From assembly GCA_942493245.1 (NCBI GenBank), contig OW818685.1, forward strand, positions 4,960,001-5,024,000: 64,000 bases of DNA. The letters are read 5' to 3'. A model generated the notes under the pieces. The model searched no databases. It was not told where the DNA came from and saw only the letters and a program-made list of their open reading frames with translations. The translations under genes and the position numbers were made by a program. Of this stretch, positions 44,623 to 52,834 are shown in pieces (within the stretch, counting starts at the first letter, position 1; each line of letters starts with the position of its first letter). The DNA comes from DAOPYU01 sp942493245. GTDB lineage: Bacteria; Sumerlaeota; Sumerlaeia; UBA8349.

Positions 44623-44820
44623 GAAAAACCTCTTTTGAAAAACATCCACTCTCACCCACCCCGATCCGAACACCGTTTCTCTCGGACTATCAGGGATCTG
44701 ATGGGATGATCCGACTTTACCGGATTCGCGCACCCAGAGTCAAAACAAATTCCATGCGGCCCGACCGTCCCCTTGATCCTGCATGTTTGGGACGCCCCTT
44801 CGGGGCCAATTCTTCATACG

Positions 44821-45807
44821 TCATTTGGACAAACTTTGAAAACCGCTAGACTTCGCCGATCGCGCTCCCTGGCGGGTTTGCCGTTCTTCGAGGAGACTGT
44901 CGAGATCGAGCAGGAACGGGTCTCGCTCCAGGCACCAACGGGGCGCCAGCAATCGGTTGCGGGGCGCCTGACCCAGCACGCGGTGGACCACAATGGCCGG
45001 GTCGAGCCGTTCGAGAAACCGCACCACCAGGTCCAGGTACTCCGCCCGCTCGAGCAGGGCGATCTCGCCCCGGCGGTAGGGCACGGCCAGCGGCGAGTGG
45101 GCGTCCACATAGAGGTTGTGAATCTTGACGCCCCACGCGCCTGCCCGGTTCAGCAGGTCCGCGCCCGTCAGCATGTCCTCCGCCGTGTCGCCCGGCAGAC
45201 CGAGAATAACATGCCCCAGAAAGCGGATGCCCCGCCGGCGCAACCGCTCGGCGGCGTCCAGGAACGCCTCGACCGTGTGGCCGCGCCCGAACGCGCGCAG
45301 GGTGTCGTTGCGGGTGGATTGCAGGCCGATCTCGACCCAGAGAAACGTGCGCGCAGAGAAGTCTGAGAGCACGTCGAGCGCCGCCTCGGGCAGGCAATCG
45401 GGCCGCGTGCCGATGGCCAGCGCCACCACGCGCGGGTCGGACAAGCCCGCTTCATAGAGCGCGCGCAACCGTTCCGGTTCGGCGTAGGTGTTGGTGAACG
45501 CCTGAAAGTAGGCGACGAACTTCTGCGCCCCGATACGCCCTTTCAGGGCCTGGGCGATGCCGTGCGCCAACTGCTCGCGCACCGGCAGCCCGGTCTGGGT
45601 AAACTCGGCGCCCGCGCCTCCGGCGTCGCAGAACAGGCACCCGTCGTGGCCCAGCGTTCCGTCGCGGGTCGGGCAGGTGAATCCGGCGCTGATGGAGATG
45701 CGCTGGAGCCGTTCGCCGAAAATTTCGCGCAACGCCGGGCCCAGCGCGCGGTATCGTTTCCCGCCGGGAAAGAGTGGCGAGGGGTGGGGTTGGGCTTGCA
45801 TCGGCAT
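44821..45807 (-). CDS. Radical SAM protein, YhcC/TIGR01212 family
   Basis: 328 residues. KRYRALGPALREIFGERLQR then SISAGFTCPTRDGTLGHDGC and LFC gives the unusual CX12CX2C cluster of the YhcC family. VAYFQAFTNTYAEPERLRAL, IGTRPDCLP, EIGLQSTRNDTL, GRGHTVEAFLDA and HVILGLPGDTAEDML are family hallmarks. Its role is unknown, though it is related to tRNA-modifying Elp3-type enzymes. A second start (MQ, two codons on) is equally possible. Its stop is about 200 bases from the EIIA-CBS start. Confidence 0.9.
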   Translation of the reverse strand: MPMQAQPHPSPLFPGGKRYRALGPALREIFGERLQRISISAGFTCPTRDGTLGHDGCLFCDAGGAGAEFTQTGLPVREQLAHGIAQALKGRIGAQKFVAYFQAFTNTYAEPERLRALYEAGLSDPRVVALAIGTRPDCLPEAALDVLSDFSARTFLWVEIGLQSTRNDTLRAFGRGHTVEAFLDAAERLRRRGIRFLGHVILGLPGDTAEDMLTGADLLNRAGAWGVKIHNLYVDAHSPLAVPYRRGEIALLERAEYLDLVVRFLERLDPAIVVHRVLGQAPRNRLLAPRWCLERDPFLLDLDSLLEERQTRQGARSAKSSGFQSLSK

Positions 45808-45908
45808 CGGGGAAACCTTACAATGTTTTCAAACTGCCGGGTTGTGGACGAAGAACATCCACCCGGCGACGGTAGCGCATTTTCTGCGCTTCGCCAAGGA
45901 GAACCCGC

Positions 45909-48734
45909 ATGTTATTTGGCCCACAGCCAGAATCGGCCCCCGAGGAATCCACCCCGGAAAACTCTACCCCGGGTTCGGAGGCGTTTGCTTCCGAACCGGA
46001 ACCGCCGGAAGAACCGGAAGTTCCCCAATCGCAACCCCGCCCCCGACGCCGCTGGCGCAGCTGGCACCCGCTCTCGGTCGAAGTCCGGTTGATTTTCTGG
46101 ATCTCGATCCTCCTCATCAGCGCGGGAGCGGGAGTGGTCATGGGCAGCTACCTGGGCTATCTTTCCTCCCAGGCGCCGATTCCCGAACTGGAATACTACC
46201 AGCCGCCCCAGATGACGCAGATCGCGGACCGCGACCAGAACATCGTGACCGAGATTGGCGCGATCGTGAAGAGCTCGACCGGCGACAAGGTTCTCGAAGT
46301 CAAGCGTCAGGTGTTGCCCCTGCGCGAGATCCCCGAGCAACTTCGCAACGCCTTCATCGCGCTCGAGGACGCCCGGTTCTACCAGCATTTCGGGGTGGAC
46401 CCCTATGGCATCATGCGCGCCCTCGTGATGGTCATCCGTCGGGGGGGAGAGGTCAAACAGGGCGCAAGTACCATCACCCAGCAGATGATCCGCGACGTGC
46501 TGGAAGAAAAAGTGGGCCGGGAAAAGAGCTACAACCGCAAGATCAAGGAAGCCCTCATGGCCATGCAGGCCGAGGCCAATTATTCCAAAGGCCAGATCCT
46601 CGAGTTCTACCTCAACAACACGTTTCTGGGAAACAACGCCTATGGGGTGGGAGCCGCCGCCCAGCTGTACTTTGGAAAAGAACTCAAAGATTTGACCGTG
46701 GCCGAGTGCGCCACCCTGGCGTCTATTCCACAAAGACCCTCGCGATACAATCCCCACGTCGAAAAAGACCGGGAAGAAAACCTGAGGAAGCTGCTGAATC
46801 GGCGCAACACCGCCTTGCAGTACATGTATGAGCAAGACATGATCAGCGAGACCTCGCTCACGCTGGCGCTGGCCGAGCCTCTGCCGCCCCCAGCCCCTGC
46901 AAGCGCGGTTACGGCCGAACAAAGCTACAGTTCCCCCTATTTCATAGACTACGTTCTCAACCGGATAAAAAGAGACTCCGATTACCGGGACGATGTGTTG
47001 AAGAAAGGGGGCTACCGGGTCATCACGACCCTGAACCCTCAGTATCAGACCATTCTCGAAAATGTTTTACCCAAGACCCTGAGCGCCTGGGTGGACAAGG
47101 AACCAGGTAACATCGACATCATAGAAAAAGGCTTGGAACAGAAGTGGCAGGAGTCGAAGGCCGGTCGGCTCGCCCAGGAAGAAAGGGATCTCCTGACGAA
47201 AGTGGGGGATACCACCCCCCGCAAGGGGCAGGTGCGCCTGGCGCGCATTCAGGAAGTCACCTCCACGGGCCTCACGGTGAAACTGGACGATTACCGAGGT
47301 TTCGTCGAGTTCCCCAAGGAAATGCAGGACGATCCCCAGGACCGAACCAAAAAAGTCTGGACGGGGCGGTACCTGCGGCCCTATTACAACCCCGACAAGA
47401 TTCTGAAGAAAAACGGGCTTATTGACGTCAAGATTCGCGAGGTGGACACCCGGAAGCGCCAGCTCACCCTGGCGTGGTACGACCAGCGCATTCAGGGCGC
47501 CGCCGTCCTCCTCGACGCCCACACGGGCCAGATCCTCGCCATGGTGGGGGGAACCAACTACTTCGACACCGAGAACCCGACCAAGTTCAAGTTCAACCGC
47601 GCCACCGGCGCGCCCCGCCAACCCGGATCGTCCTTCAAACCGCTCCTCTACGCCTATGCGCTGGATCACAATTACACGCCATCCACGGTTATCGTGGACG
47701 AACGCCTCGAGTACCCCGCTGGCAGCGGAAAACCCTACATCCCCGTCAACTACGAAAGAATCGGCACGCAGCCTGTGTACTTTGGCCCCAAAACCCTTTA
47801 TTGGGCTTTGGCTCACTCCAACAACGTCATCACGGTCAAGCTGTTCGATAAATTGGGGACAAAAAAGGTCTCCGATTTTTACCGCATGTTCGACATCGTC
47901 GAGCCGGAGCCGAGCTGGGATGTGAAACCCTACCTGCCCACCTGTCTGGGTGCGCTCGACACCACTCCCCTCTCCATCGCCGCCGCCTATCTCCCCTTCA
48001 CCAATCGCGGGGTGGCGATCGAGCCCCTCTGCATCACCCGCATCGAGGATCTCGAAGGGAACCCGCTCAAGGAGATCCAGGCGCGCGAACGCAAGGTCAT
48101 GTCACCCGAATCCGCCTATATCGTGACCGCCATGTTGCGCGAGGCGGTGAAGTCCGGCACGGCCAAGGCCACGGTCGGTAAGTTTGTTGAGGAACTCACG
48201 GCCACCGGGTTTTCGGTTCCCGATATAGCCGGGAAAACCGGGACCACCAACGCCTCGACCAACGCCTGGTTCGTCGGTTACACGCCCGACCTGATTCTGA
48301 CCGTGTGGGTCGGGTTTGACAACGTCCGTCCGCTGGGTCCCAAAATGACCGGCTCGCGCGCGGCCGCGCCCATATGGATCGAAATCATGCGCCAGATCTT
48401 CCCCACACGGACGGATTGGCTACCGGCGTTCGAGCCTCCGTCGGGCATTGTCTATCGAGACTTCGAAAACGGGGCCTTCAAACAGGTTCCCTTCAACGAA
48501 AGCGTCAAGACCGCTGTGGCCGACGAAGCCGACCTGTCCAGCACGGACGAGTCGGCCAGTGGAACCTCGGAAACCCTGGGGGAAGACGAAGCGGCTGACG
48601 CGCAGGAAGATCGTGAAGATCTGGGGCTTGTCCCCCCGGCGCCCACTTCCTCCACGGAGTCCGTTCCGGACGCGGCGCCCGCACCCGCCTCTCCGCCCCA
48701 GGGGGAGCCGTTGCTCGAACCGCCGCGTATTTGA
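45909..48734 (+). CDS. mrcA: Penicillin-binding protein 1A, bifunctional glycosyltransferase/transpeptidase
   Basis: 941 residues from ATG 45909 with AAGGAG upstream. A Pro/Glu-rich cytoplasmic head (1-55) leads to a membrane anchor (about 60-85, VRLIFWISILLISAGAGVV). The GT51 domain has catalytic Glu about 151 in ALEDARFYQHFG, GASTITQQMIRD and EFYLNNTFLGNNAYGVGAAA. An OB-like insert follows (about 435-500). The transpeptidase shows SSFK (Ser about 574), SNN (about 636) and KTGT (about 775). The last 90 residues are an acidic, Pro/Ser-rich tail. It polymerises and cross-links peptidoglycan in the periplasm. The stop codon is four bases before a MITE. Confidence 0.95.
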   Translation: MLFGPQPESAPEESTPENSTPGSEAFASEPEPPEEPEVPQSQPRPRRRWRSWHPLSVEVRLIFWISILLISAGAGVVMGSYLGYLSSQAPIPELEYYQPPQMTQIADRDQNIVTEIGAIVKSSTGDKVLEVKRQVLPLREIPEQLRNAFIALEDARFYQHFGVDPYGIMRALVMVIRRGGEVKQGASTITQQMIRDVLEEKVGREKSYNRKIKEALMAMQAEANYSKGQILEFYLNNTFLGNNAYGVGAAAQLYFGKELKDLTVAECATLASIPQRPSRYNPHVEKDREENLRKLLNRRNTALQYMYEQDMISETSLTLALAEPLPPPAPASAVTAEQSYSSPYFIDYVLNRIKRDSDYRDDVLKKGGYRVITTLNPQYQTILENVLPKTLSAWVDKEPGNIDIIEKGLEQKWQESKAGRLAQEERDLLTKVGDTTPRKGQVRLARIQEVTSTGLTVKLDDYRGFVEFPKEMQDDPQDRTKKVWTGRYLRPYYNPDKILKKNGLIDVKIREVDTRKRQLTLAWYDQRIQGAAVLLDAHTGQILAMVGGTNYFDTENPTKFKFNRATGAPRQPGSSFKPLLYAYALDHNYTPSTVIVDERLEYPAGSGKPYIPVNYERIGTQPVYFGPKTLYWALAHSNNVITVKLFDKLGTKKVSDFYRMFDIVEPEPSWDVKPYLPTCLGALDTTPLSIAAAYLPFTNRGVAIEPLCITRIEDLEGNPLKEIQARERKVMSPESAYIVTAMLREAVKSGTAKATVGKFVEELTATGFSVPDIAGKTGTTNASTNAWFVGYTPDLILTVWVGFDNVRPLGPKMTGSRAAAPIWIEIMRQIFPTRTDWLPAFEPPSGIVYRDFENGAFKQVPFNESVKTAVADEADLSSTDESASGTSETLGEDEAADAQEDREDLGLVPPAPTSSTESVPDAAPAPASPPQGEPLLEPPRI

Positions 48735-48737
48735 CCG

Positions 48738-48964
48738 CTGAAAACCGCGGTTGAGGACGGAAAACGAGTCCTTCGTTCTTGCGTTATGGGGTAAAAAAGG
48801 TTTTGACCCGGCCACCTTGTGGGGGAGGTTTTCCAACTGCGCCAATCGGGAGATTGGCGATCCCAGGGACCGCTTTCTCCCCATAAAAATGCCCTTTCTG
48901 GGAGGGCGGGCGTCCCGCCCGCCTGAAAGAAAACCGGACTACGGCGTTCAACGGCGGTTTTCAG
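48738..48964 (+). mobile_element. MITE copy E
   Basis: 227 bases. The ends CTGAAAACCGCGGTTGAGG and, inverted, CGTTCAACGGCGGTTTTCAG flank the three hairpins. The central one is CGCCAATCGGGAGATTGGCG (48840-48859) and the G+C one GGGCGGGCGTCCCGCCC. It begins three bases after the PBP1A stop codon. No target duplication is visible. Confidence 0.82.
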
Positions 48965-49129
48965 ATAATACCCTAAACCTCGGGGATCGCCTCTCGGCTG
49001 GACAACAAGGAGTCCCTGCATCTGCCGAAAATGCCGCCCCGCCCCTTTCGCGTTGACAACGAAATGGGTGAAGTGGGACACTGTCTGACCCGTGCGGGGG
49101 TGGGGAAGAAGACCTGGCTCACCGAAGGC

Positions 49130-49579
49130 TCAAACGGTCAGGTCTATGAGCATACCGAGCATTTGCGGCGAGTTTTCCAGCGAGATCCCCTGCCCTTTTC
49201 CCCCCGGAGCGTATCGCAGAGCGCTTTCGGTGGTTGAACTCTTGTCTGCGCCGTTGACGGGCGTTCGCAGGACCGCCTCTCGATAGGCGGATTTCGCTCG
49301 CTGGGATTGGGCGCCTTGCGCCTGAGTCTGTTGGGTGCGGGCCTGGCGGGCCGAGAGAGTCTGAGCCGAGGCGGTGTCCGAAGAGGTGCGGTTGGCCCCT
49401 CTTGTCCGGCCCTGGGTTTGTGTATCGAGGTTGACTCGCGTGGCTTGGACGTCAATGACCGTCCGCTCCCGGCGCAGGCGCGTTTCGGCCTCGACGCGCT
49501 GGCGGTAATACTCACGCGGATCCACCGCGCCAAGCGTTGTCGGGTCGGGAGAGAGGGGCGGAATTGCGGCAGATGCCAT
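49130..49579 (-). CDS. Small hypothetical protein, Gln/Thr/Arg-rich
   Basis: 149 residues from ATG 49579 with GGAGAA upstream; an in-frame TTG at 49621 would add 14. No signal peptide or membrane segment. DPREYYRQRVEAETRLRRER (about 16-35) is likely helical. The middle is low-complexity (SSDTASAQTLSARQARTQQT), and the end carries PQMLGMLIDLTV. No family recognised. Codon use and the divergent arrangement with the deacetylase gene support a real gene. Confidence 0.6.
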   Translation of the reverse strand: MASAAIPPLSPDPTTLGAVDPREYYRQRVEAETRLRRERTVIDVQATRVNLDTQTQGRTRGANRTSSDTASAQTLSARQARTQQTQAQGAQSQRAKSAYREAVLRTPVNGADKSSTTESALRYAPGGKGQGISLENSPQMLGMLIDLTV

Positions 49580-49687
49580 CGGCCGAACTTCTCCAATCGG
49601 ACGGATGCAAATCCCTGACAAACAGAATCACCAACGTCGAATGGAGCGGGATACGGGGCGGAATGCGAAGCGTAGGAACAGTAAAAC

Positions 49688-49726
49688 AGGAGCGCCTTGC
49701 GCTCCTCAAATTTAGAACTGTATTAT
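49688..49726 (+). promoter_or_regulatory. Hairpin and candidate promoter between divergent genes
   Basis: AGGAGCGCCTTGCGCTCCT (49688-49706) is an 8-bp-stem palindrome. TTGCGC (49697-49702) and TATTAT (49721-49726), 18 bases apart, form a plausible rightward promoter directly before ATG 49743. The palindrome could be an operator or a REP-like hairpin. Confidence 0.35.
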
Positions 49727-49742
49727 AGGATTCTGTGTCAAC

Positions 49743-50867
49743 ATGGTCAAGCCTTTTCCCGTTTCGTCTGAACCCTCTGGCCCGGTTTTCCCGGCAACGG
49801 GCGCCCTTCTTCGCCGAACCGGAGATCTCCGGATTCCGCCTCATTCCGGTCTGTTTCTGCTGTTTTTGCTGGGCGCGTTCTGGGCGCTGGGAGGGAGTGG
49901 CTACGCCGCCGACTCCCTCCGGCTCTCGGATGAAGAGGTTTCCGCGACCCGGGCCGCACAGAGTCTCGATCCGTCCCCGTCGCTCCGTAAGGAGAAGGAG
50001 GACGCGTCGTCCACCAGTCCGACTGCCGTCGTGTTTACCGGTCGGGGCGATTACCTCCGCCTGGTGGCTCGCCGTCACGACGTGCCACTCGCGAGCCTTC
50101 TGGCGTTGAACCCCGGACTGAGCGAAAAGGCCTTCCGCGAGGGGGACGCCGTTCGGATTCCTCTGCGGCCGGGAGCGTCTGCGCCGGACTGCCCCCTCCA
50201 CCTCGAGGTGCGGCGCGGGCCTCGCGGGCACAAGCGTATTGCGCTGACGTTCGACTCCAGCTGGCTTGAACCGGGACAGATGGAGAATCTGATCTCCGTG
50301 CTCAAAGCGCACAACACCCGCGCCTCCTTCTTCCTGACAAACGTCTATATCAAGGAATTTCCAGACGCCCCGCGCCTCCTGAGCCGCGAGGGATACCCTC
50401 TCTACAACCACACCGGAACCCATCCCCACTGCACGAAAATTGACAACGCGGCCCTGACCGAGGAACTCCTGTCGGTCGAACGAATTGTGGAAAAGACCTG
50501 CGCCGCCACGGTGGACACCCCCACGTCCCATCCTCTCACCACCCGCCCCTTCTGGCGGCCCCCCTATGGCGAAAGCAACGCTCGCGTGCTCGAACTGGCC
50601 GCCTCGCTCGGTTTCCGTTCGATCTACTGGACGGTGGACAGTCTCGACTGGCTGACCGACCCGCCCGCGACGGCCGAGTCGGTGTTCCACCGGATCTGTG
50701 AACGTCCGTTCGAACGGGCTGACGGCGACCCCGACCCGCTCGATGGCGCCATCGTGTTGATGCACGCCTCCGGTTCCGCCACGCCCGAGGCGCTCAAGCG
50801 CGTCATCCCCCACCTGCGCGAGCGGGGTTACGAGTTTGTGGATCTGCCCCGCCTGTTCGAACCTTGA
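49743..50867 (+). CDS. LysM-polysaccharide deacetylase (NodB/CE4) protein
   Basis: 374 residues. A hydrophobic anchor or signal (SGLFLLFLLGAFWALGGSGYA, about 35-55) is followed by a LysM motif (about 102-140: GDYLRLVARRHDVPLASLLA, LNPGL, DAVRIP) that binds glycan backbones, and a NodB deacetylase domain (about 160-370). Motif 1 is LTFDSSW, so the usual second Asp (TFDDG) is Ser. Motif 2 is NHTGTHPH, supplying both metal His. RPPYGE is motif 3, IYWTVDS motif 4 and IVLMHAS motif 5. Likely acts on peptidoglycan or another GlcNAc polymer outside the membrane. The Asp change is found in a subset of the family. The stop codon is two bases before a MITE. Confidence 0.88.
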   Translation: MVKPFPVSSEPSGPVFPATGALLRRTGDLRIPPHSGLFLLFLLGAFWALGGSGYAADSLRLSDEEVSATRAAQSLDPSPSLRKEKEDASSTSPTAVVFTGRGDYLRLVARRHDVPLASLLALNPGLSEKAFREGDAVRIPLRPGASAPDCPLHLEVRRGPRGHKRIALTFDSSWLEPGQMENLISVLKAHNTRASFFLTNVYIKEFPDAPRLLSREGYPLYNHTGTHPHCTKIDNAALTEELLSVERIVEKTCAATVDTPTSHPLTTRPFWRPPYGESNARVLELAASLGFRSIYWTVDSLDWLTDPPATAESVFHRICERPFERADGDPDPLDGAIVLMHASGSATPEALKRVIPHLRERGYEFVDLPRLFEP

Positions 50868-50868
50868 T

Positions 50869-51518
50869 CCGGAAACCGCGGTTGAGGACGGGGAATGGAC
50901 CTTTTACCCTTATTTTGCGGGGCAAAAAGGGTTCTGTTTTTCACCTTTCGGGTGGGGTTTCGTCCTGCTGTGCCAATCAGGAGATTGGCGCTCCCGGCAA
51001 CCGCTTTCTCCCGAGCCTCTTGCAAAAGTCTTCGCTGCTTACCGGATACTTTTTAAAGGCTCAAAGGAAAGATGTTGTTCTTGAATCCCGAAGGGATTTC
51101 CCTTCAGTAGCCGTAGGTGACCGAAGGGAACCTACGGAATATGTCCCCATAATAAATCAAACCCCGAAGGGGTTCCCCAATCATTGATTTCACTTTCGTT
51201 GGGGCACCCCTTCAGGGTGCGAAATTTGCAATTCCCTGTCCGTGGGTTCCCTTCGGTCACCCACGGCTACTGATCGGGAGGCCCCTTCGGGGCCACCTGA
51301 ATAGTATCGAACCTTTTGCAAAAGTCGAAAAAAGGCGATCTGAGCGGTAAAGTGTGAATGAACATGCGTTCTCGCCAAGAATTCTCCCCGCTTTTTCGCC
51401 GCAGACCCAATTACTTTTGCAAAAGGCTCTCCCATAAAAATGGGCGTTTCCTGGGAGGGAGGGCGTCTCACCCGCCTGGAGTAAAGCCGGGGCGGGGACG
51501 CTCAAATGCGGTTTTTGG
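50869..51518 (+). mobile_element. MITE copy F, interrupted by a 417-bp element
   Basis: The left end CCGGAAACCGCGGTTGAGG starts two bases after the deacetylase stop codon; the right end (GCTCAAATGCGGTTTTTGG) is near 51518. The central hairpin TGCCAATCAGGAGATTGGCG is at 50971-50990. The interior is split at TCCC by the insertion 51013-51429. Confidence 0.78.
51013..51429. mobile_element. Nested 417-bp non-autonomous element
   Basis: The inverted ends are GAGCCTCTTGCAAAAGT and, inverted, ACTTTTGCAAAAGGCTC (16 of 17 match). TCCC is duplicated at 51009-51012 and 51430-51433. The inside has hairpins built from CGTAGGTGACCGAAGGGAAC and CGTGGGTTCCCTTCGGTCAC, and an internal CCTTTTGCAAAAG. No coding capacity. 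Inserted in MITE copy F. Confidence 0.78.
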
Positions 51519-51640
51519 CGCATAGTTCGGGCCTTCAGCCCTGATCAAAAAAAGGGACACCCGTCCTGGGGCGACGCTTCGCTTGCCCCAGGCGGGTATC
51601 AATCCGCGCCGTTGGCGCTCAACGGCGATTTTCAGGGTAA
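51515..51640 (-). repeat. Half copy of the long-palindrome family
   Basis: Read leftward it runs CTGAAAATCGCCGTTGAGCG, CCAACGGCGCGG, GGGGCAAGCGAAGCGTCGCC and AGGGCTGAAGGCCCG, matching the left arm of 35885-36105. It directly follows the right end of MITE copy F. Confidence 0.7.
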
Positions 51641-51756
51641 ACCGTTCCCAGAGTCCGATTTTCAATGCAGGGGTCTTGCGCTTCGTGATAGAAAACAAAA
51701 GTGGTTTTGCCTGATTCAGGCGGCAAGTTCGTTTTCTTGAGTAAAGGAGAGGGCAG

Positions 51757-52725
51757 ATGCAGGGAACCCCGATTGTGCTGTGGCCCGAGGGGGCCCCGGA
51801 TGCGCGAGGCGCAGACGAGTCCGATATCCCGGTTCTTACGCCGATTGTACCCGATCCGGATGTCACGCCGACCAATTCTTGCGTGTTGCTTCTGCCGGCG
51901 GGCGATTACCGTAAAATGGATCTCCAGAAGGCGTTACTGGTGGGCGAATGGCTGGCCTCACTGGGCATTCTGGTCTTTATCCTGCGTTACCGCACCGCGC
52001 CGCGCTACCGTTACCCCGCCGCGCTTCAGGACACCCAGCGCGCCATCCGCCTCCTGCGCAACCGGGCCGAAGAATTCGGCATCAGCCGCAACCTGATCGG
52101 CGTCATGGGATTTGGCGCGGGTGGGCACCTGGCGGCCTGTCTCAGCACGCTGATTCTGCCCGGCAACTCCGACTCGCGCAACCCGCTCGAGCGCTGGAAC
52201 ACACGCCCGGACGCGTTGATGCTGCTCTATCCCACGATCAACCTGGAAATCGCCTCGTCGGAATTTCTCAACAACCTGCTGGGCGAAGACGAAGAAGAGG
52301 CCACAGAGAATACCCCGTCCGTGCTCGGTGACGAGGTGGATGAGTTGCTCGAAAACATGGGGATTCTGAATATCTCGTCTCCATTCTCCGCCGACAAGAC
52401 GGCCAAACCGCAACAACCCGAATACAACGAATTTTTGCTGGAACGCCTTTCGCCCCACCTGCAGGTGTCGGCCTCAACCCCGCCGACTTTCCTGGCTCAT
52501 ACGATGAACGACCGGGTGGCGGCGGTGGAACACAGCATCCTTTTCGCGCAGTCGCTTCAGATGAAAAACGTGCCGGTGGAGATACACCTCTACGAGGAAG
52601 GTCTGCACGGGTTCGGGTTGGGTCTGGCGCAGCCGCACTTGGCCACCTGGACGGGTCTTTGCGCGCGCTGGCTCCAATTGCGCGGCTTTGCCCGGAATGT
52701 CAAAGAATCGGAATCCAACGCGTAA
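51757..52725 (+). CDS. Alpha/beta-hydrolase of esterase/xylanase-associated type, nucleophile Ser replaced
   Basis: 322 residues from ATG 51757 with AAAGGAGA upstream. VLLLPAGDYRKMDLQKALLV corresponds to the oxyanion-side strand (usually GGGY). ILRYRTAPRYRYPAALQDTQ and RAIRLLRNRAEEFGI are typical of BD-FAE/AXE-like esterases. The nucleophile elbow reads IGVMGFGAGGHLA where GFSAGGHLA is expected, so the catalytic Ser is Gly (GGC). The acid (Asp in TMNDRVAAVEH) and His (EGLHGFGL) are kept. An acidic insert (LLGEDEEEATENTPSVLGDE) is unusual. It might be an inactive or carbohydrate-binding relative. The cytoplasmic start and the downstream nucleotide-sugar genes suggest a linked role. Confidence 0.8.
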   Translation: MQGTPIVLWPEGAPDARGADESDIPVLTPIVPDPDVTPTNSCVLLLPAGDYRKMDLQKALLVGEWLASLGILVFILRYRTAPRYRYPAALQDTQRAIRLLRNRAEEFGISRNLIGVMGFGAGGHLAACLSTLILPGNSDSRNPLERWNTRPDALMLLYPTINLEIASSEFLNNLLGEDEEEATENTPSVLGDEVDELLENMGILNISSPFSADKTAKPQQPEYNEFLLERLSPHLQVSASTPPTFLAHTMNDRVAAVEHSILFAQSLQMKNVPVEIHLYEEGLHGFGLGLAQPHLATWTGLCARWLQLRGFARNVKESESNA

Positions 52726-52834
52726 AACTCTTGTGCCGATTCTTTCGCCCCGCCGGGCGGTTCCCTTCCGGTACATCTCCCGGCTGTCATCCTGCAAGCC
52801 GCCTTGCGCGGCGCAACGAGCGGAATAGAAACCC

